This document shows, piece by piece, positions 7,530-13,220 of a stretch of DNA of 13,220 nucleotides. The notes under the pieces are model-generated. The model saw nothing but the letters and a program-made list of their open reading frames with translations, ran no database searches and had not been told where the DNA came from. Within the stretch, counting starts at the first letter, position 1. Each line of letters starts with the position of its first letter. The position numbers and the translations under genes are program-made. Source of the stretch: Quisquiliibacterium sp. (lineage in GTDB: Bacteria; Pseudomonadota; Gammaproteobacteria; Burkholderiales; Burkholderiaceae_E); the NCBI GenBank assembly GCA_023257915.1, contig JALRBB010000095.1:1-13220 (forward strand). The letters are read 5' to 3'.

Positions 7530-8315
7530 TCAGCCGCCAAGTGTCGTCGAGATCCGGCGCGCCAGTTCGGTGATTGCCGCGATGATCTGGTCGCGCCGCT
7601 GCCCTGTGAGGCCTGCTTTGATCAGGCTGACCGCGACCGCGCCGACCGAATTGGGCTGGCGGGCGGCATGGATTGGCGCGCCGAAGCACTGCATGCCTTG
7701 CGCGGTCTCTTCGTCATCGATCGCGTAGCCCCGGTTGCGCGCCAGCGCCAGCTGTTCTTGCAGTGCGTCGAGGGTCTGCACGCCATGCCGGGTCATGCGG
7801 GGCAGCGGTCCAGTGCCGAGAATGTCGCGAACCTGGGCGTCCGGCAGCGAGGCGAGCATCGCCTTGCCCGACGAGGTGCAACTGGCCGGGAAACGGCCCC
7901 CGACCCGAAAATTCACCGCCAGCGGCCGGCTGCCCTGGCGGCACGACAGGTAGACGACCTGATCGCCCTCCAGGACCGCCAGCATCACGGTTTCCGGCTC
8001 GAGTTCGGCAAAGCTTCCGGCATGCGCATCGAAGCTGCGCAGCAGGTCTGACTGCGCGCTGAACGCTTCGGCCCATTGCAGCGGTTTGAGCCCGAGACCG
8101 AACAGGCCATCCGGTTCGCGTCGGGCGAGCCCGAGGGCCACCAGGGTTGCGAGCAGCCCATGCAGACTGCTTTTGGGCAGTTGCAGCTCGCGCGTGAGTT
8201 CAGCCAGTGGCAGCGGCCGGCCGGCGGCCGCAAGCAGGTCGAGCAGACGCACCGCGCGCTCGACCGCCGGGACCAGGCGCAAGGACGCGTTTGCTTGTTC
8301 GACGGATTCCGGCAT
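7530..8315 (-). CDS. IclR-family transcriptional regulator
   Basis: 261 residues from ATG 8315. IclR proteins bind operator DNA through an N-terminal winged helix-turn-helix and a small molecule through a C-terminal GAF-like domain, acting as repressors or activators of neighbouring catabolic genes. Seen: the helix-turn-helix LPLAELTRELQLPKSSLHGL followed by LATLVALGLARREPDG (about residues 35-70). The effector-domain signature FPASCTSSGKAMLASLP and the late motif GYAIDDEETAQGMQCFGAPI are also present. The start is uncertain: TTG 8342 is in frame and would add nine residues, and neither start has a clear Shine-Dalgarno. It is divergent from mmsA across the perfect inverted repeat at 8364-8399, so autoregulation plus control of mmsA-gabD-GMC is the natural prediction (inference). 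Confidence 0.92.
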   Translation of the reverse strand: MPESVEQANASLRLVPAVERAVRLLDLLAAAGRPLPLAELTRELQLPKSSLHGLLATLVALGLARREPDGLFGLGLKPLQWAEAFSAQSDLLRSFDAHAGSFAELEPETVMLAVLEGDQVVYLSCRQGSRPLAVNFRVGGRFPASCTSSGKAMLASLPDAQVRDILGTGPLPRMTRHGVQTLDALQEQLALARNRGYAIDDEETAQGMQCFGAPIHAARQPNSVGAVAVSLIKAGLTGQRRDQIIAAITELARRISTTLGG

Positions 8316-8350
8316 TGACAGGGTAAAGGCGAGAGCTAACAATATGCGTC

Positions 8351-8379
8351 ATTGTTCCAAAGAATGAATGAGTGTTCAA
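8351..8379 (-). promoter_or_regulatory. Candidate sigma-70 promoter for iclR
   Basis: On the minus strand TTGAAC (8379-8374), a 17-nt spacer and AACAAT (8356-8351); 4/6 match at each box. Transcription would begin near 8344, leaving a roughly 28-nt leader before ATG 8315. The -35 box and most of the spacer lie inside the inverted repeat. Found by eye only. Confidence 0.35.
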
Positions 8380-8380
8380 T
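8352..8380 (+). promoter_or_regulatory. Candidate sigma-70 promoter for mmsA
   Basis: TTGTTC (8352-8357), a 17-nt spacer and TTCAAT (8375-8380); the -10 matches 4/6 and the -35 only 3/6. The -10 lies inside the left half of the inverted repeat, so a bound protein would block it. The leader to ATG 8482 would be about 95 nt. Found by eye only. Confidence 0.3.
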
Positions 8381-8399
8381 AGGCTGAACACTCATTCAT
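8364..8399. repeat. Perfect 15-bp inverted repeat, probable operator between iclR and mmsA
   Basis: The left arm ATGAATGAGTGTTCA (8364-8378), a 6-bp spacer ATAGGC and the right arm TGAACACTCATTCAT (8385-8399) are exactly complementary over 15 bp. Each arm also carries a partial internal symmetry (TGAA-N6-TTCA), so the element could be read as one large dyad or as two adjacent sites. Its AT-rich composition contrasts with the surrounding GC-rich DNA. There is no T-tract to make it a terminator. Its position between divergent regulator and target genes makes an operator the best reading; the binding protein is inferred to be the adjacent IclR. Confidence 0.8.
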
Positions 8400-8471
8400 C
8401 CGCATGGTCAGCAAAGTCTTCAGAAAATCCGTCAGCAACACCTTCAGCAATGCCGCTGCCTGCAGCGGTTC

Positions 8472-8476
8472 GGGAG
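8472..8476 (+). promoter_or_regulatory. Ribosome binding site that sets the mmsA start
   Basis: GGGAG lies 5 nt before ATG 8482. The in-frame ATG at 8404, just 5 bp after the inverted repeat, has no Shine-Dalgarno, and its extra 26 residues are not family-like. Confidence 0.7.
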
Positions 8477-8481
8477 AAATC

Positions 8482-10014
8482 ATGGGAAGTTCCGACCAGT
8501 CGATCGCAGCGCAGATGGCGTCGATCGTCAATCATTGGGTCGATGGCGCCGAATGTGCGCCGTCCGCCGACGCGCGCTATGGCGAGGTGTTCAATCCGGC
8601 AACCGGACAGGTCGCCCGGCGTGTCGCCTTTGCCAGTCCGGCCGAGGTCGACGCCGCGGTGCAGTCCGCCGCGCGCGCCTTTCCCGCTTGGGCTGCGACG
8701 CCGCCATTGCGTCGCGCGCGCGTGATGTTCAAGTTCAAGGAGCTGCTGGAGCGTCACACGCCCGAGCTTGCCGCGCTGATCACGTCCGAGCACGGCAAGG
8801 TGCTGAGCGACGCGGAAGGGGAAATCACCCGCGGGATGGAGGTTGTTGAGTTCGCCTGCGGAATTCCGCAGCTGCTCAAGGGCGAGTACAGCGAGCAGGT
8901 CGGCACCGGCATCGATATGTATTCGATCCGTCAGCCGCTGGGCGTGTGCGTCGGTATTACGCCGTTCAACTTCCCGGCGATGGTCCCGATGTGGATGTTC
9001 CCGGTCGCACTGGCCACCGGTAATTGCTTCGTGCTCAAGCCTTCTGAGCGCGATCCGTCGGCATCGCTGCTGATCGCCCGGCTGCTGAAAGAGGCAGGTC
9101 TTCCCGATGGTGTGTTCAGCGTGGTGCAGGGCGACAAGGTGGCTGTCGATGCACTGCTCGAGCATCCGCAGGTTGCTGCGGTCAGCTTCGTGGGTTCGAC
9201 CCCGATTGCGAAATACATTCACGACACCGCCAGCGCACGCGGCAAACGGGTGCAGGCGCTTGGCGGGGCGAAGAACCACATGGTGGTGATGCCTGACGCC
9301 GATCTGGACCAGGCCGTGGACGCGCTGATCGGCGCGGCTTACGGCTCTGCTGGCGAGCGCTGCATGGCGGTGTCGATCGCGGTCGCGGTCGGTGGCGTCG
9401 CCGACGCGCTGGTCGCAAGGCTCGCCGAGCGGGTGCCCAAGATCAAGGTGGCCGACGGCATGGATCCGGCTGCTGAGATGGGCCCGCTGGTCACCCGCAC
9501 CCACTTCGACAAGGTCAAGGGCTATGTCGACACCGGTGTCGCCGAAGGCGCGAAGCTGGTGGTCGATGGCCGCGGGCTGAGCGTCGCCGGTCGCGAGCAG
9601 GGCTTCTTTCTAGGCGGCTGCCTGTTTGATGACGTCAAGCCTGGCATGCGGATCTACAACGAAGAGATCTTCGGCCCGGTGCTGGGCATCGTGCGGGCCG
9701 ACAGCTTCGATGAGGCGCTGCGCCTGATCAACGAGCATGAGTTCGGCAATGGCTGCGCGATCTTCACCCGCGATGGTGATGCTGCCCGAGAGTTCGCCAC
9801 CCGGGTGCAGATTGGCATGGTCGGCGTCAACGTGCCGATCCCGGTGCCGATGGCCTTTCATTCGTTCGGCGGCTGGAAGGCTTCGCTGTTCGGCGACCAT
9901 CATATGCACGGCCCCGAAGGCGTGCGGTTTTACACCCGCTACAAGGCCATCACGCAACGCTGGCCGACTGGCATCCGTGCCGGCGCCGAGTTCGTGATGC
10001 CGACGATGAAATGA
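8482..10014 (+). CDS. mmsA: CoA-acylating methylmalonate/malonate semialdehyde dehydrogenase
   Basis: 510 residues. It oxidatively decarboxylates methylmalonate semialdehyde to propionyl-CoA, or malonate semialdehyde to acetyl-CoA, using NAD+ and CoA in the cytosol. It is the last step of valine, beta-alanine, pyrimidine and some inositol catabolism. Seen: [30 protein letters not shown], the catalytic Cys in [11 protein letters not shown] (C294) and [19 protein letters not shown]. The diagnostic [11 protein letters not shown] has Ala (A259) where ordinary aldehyde dehydrogenases carry the general-base Glu, the hallmark of this CoA-dependent subgroup. It is first of three rightward genes, followed by gabD after 86 bp with no obvious terminator between. 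The likely regulator is the divergent IclR. A malonate semialdehyde role would match the aminotransferase and M20 hydrolase upstream (inference). Confidence 0.95.
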   Translation: MGSSDQSIAAQMASIVNHWVDGAECAPSADARYGEVFNPATGQVARRVAFASPAEVDAAVQSAARAFPAWAATPPLRRARVMFKFKELLERHTPELAALITSEHGKVLSDAEGEITRGMEVVEFACGIPQLLKGEYSEQVGTGIDMYSIRQPLGVCVGITPFNFPAMVPMWMFPVALATGNCFVLKPSERDPSASLLIARLLKEAGLPDGVFSVVQGDKVAVDALLEHPQVAAVSFVGSTPIAKYIHDTASARGKRVQALGGAKNHMVVMPDADLDQAVDALIGAAYGSAGERCMAVSIAVAVGGVADALVARLAERVPKIKVADGMDPAAEMGPLVTRTHFDKVKGYVDTGVAEGAKLVVDGRGLSVAGREQGFFLGGCLFDDVKPGMRIYNEEIFGPVLGIVRADSFDEALRLINEHEFGNGCAIFTRDGDAAREFATRVQIGMVGVNVPIPVPMAFHSFGGWKASLFGDHHMHGPEGVRFYTRYKAITQRWPTGIRAGAEFVMPTMK

Positions 10015-10100
10015 CCGGGCACACCTTCTAGCGACTCGGTCAAAACATTCCGCACAGACTCCGATCCGGATTTGCCGGCTCAGTAACACGGGGAACCAAC

Positions 10101-11567
10101 ATGACGCTGCAACTTAAAGAAATGCAACTGCTTCGCAACCAGGGCTTCATCGACGGCAAGTGGGTGCCGGCCGATTCGGGCAAGACCTTCAAGGTCACGA
10201 ATCCGGCTTCGGGCGAGACCATCGTCGAGGTCGCGGACATGGGCGCGGCCGAAACCCGTCGCGCGATCGACGCGGCCAACCGCGCACTGCCCGCCTGGCG
10301 TGCCAAAACCGCCAAGGAGCGTGCGGCGATCCTGCGCAAGTGGTTTGATCTGATCAATGCCCATGCCGATGATCTGGCGCTGCTGATGACCTCCGAGCAG
10401 GGCAAGCCGCTGGCCGAGGCGCGCGGCGAGGTCACCTATGGCAACTCGTTCGTCGAGTGGTTCGCCGAGGAAGGCAAGCGGGCCTACGGCGATGTGATCC
10501 CGTCATTCGCGCCCGATCGGCGCGTGCTGGTCGTTAAACAGCCGATTGGGGTGTGCGCGGCAATCACGCCGTGGAACTTCCCGATCGCGATGATCACCCG
10601 CAAGCTCGCGCCGGCCTTCGCCGCTGGCTGTACGGCTGTTGCCAAGCCGGCAGAAGCCACGCCGCTGTCGGCGCTCGCGCTGGCGCAGCTCGCGCATGAG
10701 GCGGGCTTTCCGCCGGGCGTGTTCAACATCGTCACCGCCGACGCGCCGAATGCGCCCGAGATCGGCGTCGAGTTGTGCACCAGCCCGATCGTTCGCAAAG
10801 TCTCGTTCACTGGTTCGACCGAGGTTGGCCGCATCCTGTTGCGCCAGTCGGCCGATACCGTCAAGAAACTGTCGCTGGAGCTCGGTGGCAACGCACCGTT
10901 CATCGTGTTCGATGACGCCGACCTGGATGCCGCAGTCGAGGGCGCGATCGCGTCCAAGTACCGCAATGCCGGCCAGACCTGCGTGTGCGCCAACCGCATC
11001 TACGTGCAGGATGGCGTCTACGAGGCCTTCGCCGAGAAGCTCGCGGCGAAGGTCGCGCAGTTCAAGGTTGGCCCCGGCACCGAGCAGGGCGTCACGATCG
11101 GTCCGCTGATCGAGCCGGCTGCGATCGACAAGGTCGAGAGCCACATCGCCGATGCGCTTTCCAAGGGCGCAAAGGTCGCCGTTGGCGGCAAACGCCACGA
11201 GCTCGGCGGGCTGTTCTTCCAGCCGACGATTCTGACCGGCGTCACCACCGCGATGAAGGTTGCGCGCGAGGAGACCTTCGGTCCGGTTGCGCCGCTGTTT
11301 CGCTTCAAGACCGAGGACGAGGTGGTCGCGATGGCCAACGACACCGAGTTCGGTCTGGCGTCGTATTTTTACTCGCGCGATGTGGGCCGCATCTTCCGGG
11401 TCGCCGAGGCGCTCGAGTCCGGCATGGTCTGTGTCAACAGCGGCATCCTGTCCACCGAGGTTGCGCCGTTTGGCGGTGTCAAGCAGTCGGGTCTGGGTCG
11501 CGAGGGCTCCAAGTACGGCATCGACGAGTATCTGGAGATCAAGTACCTTTGCATCGCTGGTCTGTAG
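10101..11567 (+). CDS. gabD: NAD(P)+-dependent succinate-semialdehyde dehydrogenase
   Basis: 488 residues, the same length class as E. coli GabD. It oxidises succinate semialdehyde to succinate in the cytosol, the last step of GABA and putrescine use; related enzymes also take glutarate semialdehyde. Seen: ITPWNFPIAMITRKLAPAFA (cofactor and substrate channel), FTGSTEVGRIL, the general base in LSLELGGNAP (E260) and the catalytic Cys in NAGQTCVCAN (C294). The C-terminal APFGGVKQSGLGREGSKYGI and the following DEYLEIKYLCI are hallmark GabD sequence. The Cys-Val-Cys pair of the redox-switch loop is present. The start follows GGGGA with a 6-nt spacer. It lies 86 bp downstream of mmsA, probably in the same transcript. 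The GMC gene starts 158 bp later. Confidence 0.95.
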   Translation: MTLQLKEMQLLRNQGFIDGKWVPADSGKTFKVTNPASGETIVEVADMGAAETRRAIDAANRALPAWRAKTAKERAAILRKWFDLINAHADDLALLMTSEQGKPLAEARGEVTYGNSFVEWFAEEGKRAYGDVIPSFAPDRRVLVVKQPIGVCAAITPWNFPIAMITRKLAPAFAAGCTAVAKPAEATPLSALALAQLAHEAGFPPGVFNIVTADAPNAPEIGVELCTSPIVRKVSFTGSTEVGRILLRQSADTVKKLSLELGGNAPFIVFDDADLDAAVEGAIASKYRNAGQTCVCANRIYVQDGVYEAFAEKLAAKVAQFKVGPGTEQGVTIGPLIEPAAIDKVESHIADALSKGAKVAVGGKRHELGGLFFQPTILTGVTTAMKVAREETFGPVAPLFRFKTEDEVVAMANDTEFGLASYFYSRDVGRIFRVAEALESGMVCVNSGILSTEVAPFGGVKQSGLGREGSKYGIDEYLEIKYLCIAGL

Positions 11568-11588
11568 CGCTCGCTAGCTGCGCAGTGT

Positions 11589-11606
11589 GACTCGGCTGAC
11601 CGGGTC
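11589..11606 (+). other. Hairpin shortly after gabD
   Basis: GACTCGG (11589-11595) and CCGGGTC (11600-11606) pair over 7 bp, one a T-G wobble, around a CTGA tetraloop, 21 bp after the gabD stop. No T-tract follows, so it is not a normal intrinsic terminator. It could slow polymerase or protect the 3' end of the mmsA-gabD message. Confidence 0.4.
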
Positions 11607-11665
11607 GCGCGGCTGGCGCAATGCGGCGCACGATTGGCGTGCCCCAGGCGAATCGATCCGTCAGG

Positions 11666-11677
11666 GCATCATGATGC
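11666..11677. promoter_or_regulatory. 12-bp perfect palindrome upstream of the GMC gene
   Basis: GCATCATGATGC is exactly self-complementary and lies 48 bp before the GMC start codon in a non-coding gap. It could be a dimeric regulator site. It bears no resemblance to the 8364-8399 repeat, so a different protein would be implied. Confidence 0.35.
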
Positions 11678-11686
11678 ATTGAGGCC

Positions 11687-11707
11687 GGTGCGGCGTGCTG
11701 CCGCACT
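11687..11707 (+). other. Leader hairpin just before the GMC ribosome site
   Basis: GTGCGGC (11688-11694) and GCCGCAC (11700-11706) pair perfectly around GTGCT, with one more G-T pair at the base. The stem ends 4 nt before the GGAGA at 11711-11717 region, and 19 nt before ATG 11726. No T-run follows. It could limit ribosome access or separate expression of the GMC gene from gabD (inference). Confidence 0.45.
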
Positions 11708-11725
11708 GTCCGTGGAGAACTCGGG

Positions 11726-13220
11726 ATGGAGCAGTTCGACTACATCGTCGTCGGCGCTGGTACTGCGGGGTGCCTGCTTGCCAATCGCCTGTCTGCCGAT
11801 CCGTCGGTCAAGGTGCTGCTGCTCGAGGCGGGCGGCAAGGATGACTACATCTGGGTGCAGATTCCGGTTGGTTATCTGTATTGCATCGGCAATCCGCGCA
11901 CCGACTGGATGTATCGCACCGAACCGGAGGCGGGACTGAACGGCCGTTCGATCGGCTATCCGCGTGGCAAGGTGCTCGGTGGCTGCTCGTCGATCAACGG
12001 CATGATTTACATGCGCGGCCAGCGTGGTGACTACGACGGCTGGGCGGAGCAGGGCAATCCGGGCTGGGGCTGGGACGAGGTGCTGCCGTACTTCCTGCGG
12101 CATGAGGACTACTACCGGCGTGACGGCGGAGCTAACGATGAGCTGCATGGTCATGGCGGCGAATGGCGGGTTGAAGGGCAACGGCTGAGCTGGGAGCTGC
12201 TGGATGCCTTTCGTGCCGCCGCTGGCGAGGTCGGCATTCCGCCGGTGGATGATTTCAATCGCGGCGACAACTTTGGCGCCGGATATTTCGAGGTCAACCA
12301 GAAGCGCGGCGTGCGCTGGAACGCGTCGCGAGCCTTCCTGCATCCGGTTGCGAACCGTCCGAATTTGTCGGTGGTCAGCGATGCGCAGGTCACCCGGATT
12401 CGCTTGCGCGATGACGGGTCTGGGCGCGTCGATGGAGTGGAATACAATATTGGCGGCCCATCTGGGAAGAGTAAGTACTCACAGGCGATGGCCGAAGTCG
12501 TGCTTGCCGCCGGATCGGTCGGCACCACCCAGATCATGGAGCTGTCGGGGTTTGGCGCGCCCTCGGTGCTGGAGGCTGCGGGCGTGAGGACGCGAGTCGA
12601 GATTCCCGGCGTCGGTGAGAACCTGCAGGACCATCTGCAATTGCGGGCGATCTACAAGGTCAGCAACGCGGTGACGCTGAATCAGCAGGCGAACAGTCTG
12701 TTCGGTAAGGCGAAGATGGCGCTGGACTATCTGCTGTTCAAGCGTGGTCCGATGACCATGTCGCCGAGCCAGCTTGGCGTGTTCGCGAAATCCGGCCCGG
12801 AACAGTCCCGCGCCAACATCGAGTATCACGTGCAGCCGCTGTCGCTGGACAAGTTCGGCGAGCCCTTGCACCGCTTCCCGGCGTTTACTGCATCTGTCTG
12901 CAATTTGCGGCCGACCTCGCGCGGCGCGATTCACATCGCGAGCGCGGACCCGGGCAAGGCGCCGAAGATCATGCCGAATTACCTGGCCACAGAGCAGGAT
13001 CGACAGGTCGCGGTCGACTCGATTCGACTGACCCGGCAGATTGCTGCGGCCGATGCGCTGAAGCGCTACGCGCCACAAGAGTATCTGCCAGGACCGGCCT
13101 ATCAGACGGATGAGGATCTGGCCAGGGCAGCGACCGAGATTGGCACGACGATCTTTCATCCGGTCGGCACCTGCAAGATGGGACCGGCTGGCGATCCGAT
13201 GGCCGTAGTCGATTCGCGCT
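11726..13220 (+). CDS. GMC-family FAD-dependent oxidoreductase (choline/alcohol dehydrogenase-like), 3'-truncated
   Basis: 498 complete codons are open to the right edge without a stop; the family is usually about 530-560, so only a short C-terminus is missing. GMC enzymes oxidise alcohols to aldehydes with FAD. Bacterial members of this type usually pass electrons to quinone or another acceptor; the substrate is not readable here. Seen: the N-terminal dinucleotide-binding IVVGAGTAGCLLANRL (residues 7-22) and LLLEAG. GMC signature 1 is YPRGKVLGGCSSINGMIYMR (78-97), and signature 2 is near AAGSVGTTQIMELSGFGAPS (about 257-276). The motif GVGENLQDHL and the active-site base in HPVGTCKMG (H478) are also present. 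The second active-site residue would lie beyond the edge. The start at 11726 is preceded by GGAGA about 9 nt away. Its position after gabD and mmsA suggests production of an aldehyde for those enzymes (inference). BetA is possible, but no betB or betI is visible. Confidence 0.92.
   Translation, partial: MEQFDYIVVGAGTAGCLLANRLSADPSVKVLLLEAGGKDDYIWVQIPVGYLYCIGNPRTDWMYRTEPEAGLNGRSIGYPRGKVLGGCSSINGMIYMRGQRGDYDGWAEQGNPGWGWDEVLPYFLRHEDYYRRDGGANDELHGHGGEWRVEGQRLSWELLDAFRAAAGEVGIPPVDDFNRGDNFGAGYFEVNQKRGVRWNASRAFLHPVANRPNLSVVSDAQVTRIRLRDDGSGRVDGVEYNIGGPSGKSKYSQAMAEVVLAAGSVGTTQIMELSGFGAPSVLEAAGVRTRVEIPGVGENLQDHLQLRAIYKVSNAVTLNQQANSLFGKAKMALDYLLFKRGPMTMSPSQLGVFAKSGPEQSRANIEYHVQPLSLDKFGEPLHRFPAFTASVCNLRPTSRGAIHIASADPGKAPKIMPNYLATEQDRQVAVDSIRLTRQIAAADALKRYAPQEYLPGPAYQTDEDLARAATEIGTTIFHPVGTCKMGPAGDPMAVVDSR

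Noticed and set aside
8404..8481. N-terminal extension of MmsA from ATG 8404
   Set aside because: No Shine-Dalgarno precedes it and the 26 residues are not family-like. ATG 8482 has GGGAG at proper spacing.
8392..9504. 370-codon minus-strand open frame opposite mmsA
   Set aside because: It is an antisense shadow of a strongly supported gene, rich in Arg, His and Asp repeats, with no family motif; it also crosses the inverted repeat. Long antisense frames are normal in high-GC DNA.

Overview
The window is a 13.2 kb stretch of high-GC, densely packed bacterial DNA, most likely from a proteobacterium. The GTP-type PEP carboxykinase, the IclR regulator, and the mmsA and gabD genes fit a gamma- or beta-proteobacterial heterotroph; I cannot fix the class from sequence alone. 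There are ten protein-coding genes, two cut by the window edges. I see no tRNA, rRNA, CRISPR array, insertion sequence or phage gene. All complete genes look intact.

Layout. (1) 2-1303 (+): C-terminal 433 residues of GTP-dependent PEP carboxykinase, followed by a GC-rich hairpin with a partial T-tract that looks like an intrinsic terminator. (2) 1541-2926 (+): a class III omega-amino-acid:pyruvate aminotransferase. (3) 5985-2946 (-): a three-gene leftward operon of an M20 amidohydrolase (N-carbamoyl-amino-acid hydrolase or beta-ureidopropionase type), a PdxA/PdxA2-like dehydrogenase and a UPF0126/TRIC-type membrane protein, with 37 and 36 bp gaps. It converges on the aminotransferase with 19 bp between stops. 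(4) 6087-7514 (+): an amidase-signature hydrolase, divergent from the M20 gene across 101 bp. (5) 7530-8315 (-): an IclR-family regulator. (6) 8482 to the right edge (+): methylmalonate/malonate semialdehyde dehydrogenase (mmsA), succinate semialdehyde dehydrogenase (gabD) and a GMC FAD oxidoreductase that runs off the window.

How the genes may work together (inference). Amide or carbamoyl hydrolysis (M20 hydrolase, amidase) would release amino acids such as beta-alanine. The aminotransferase would convert omega-amino acids to semialdehydes. MmsA would turn malonate or methylmalonate semialdehyde into acetyl- or propionyl-CoA, and GabD would oxidise succinate semialdehyde into the TCA cycle. 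The GMC enzyme could feed aldehydes in from alcohols. PEP carboxykinase provides the gluconeogenic exit from the TCA cycle. The first steps of pyrimidine reduction (dihydropyrimidine dehydrogenase, dihydropyrimidinase) are not in the window, so the true substrate is open.

The most striking non-coding feature is a perfect inverted repeat (15-bp arms, 6-bp spacer, 8364-8399) between the divergent iclR and mmsA genes. It overlaps plausible promoters in both directions and is a strong operator candidate. I found no clear sign of an entirely new system. The points worth a second look are this operator, the unusual PdxA2-like/M20/TRIC operon, and the structured gabD-GMC intergenic region.
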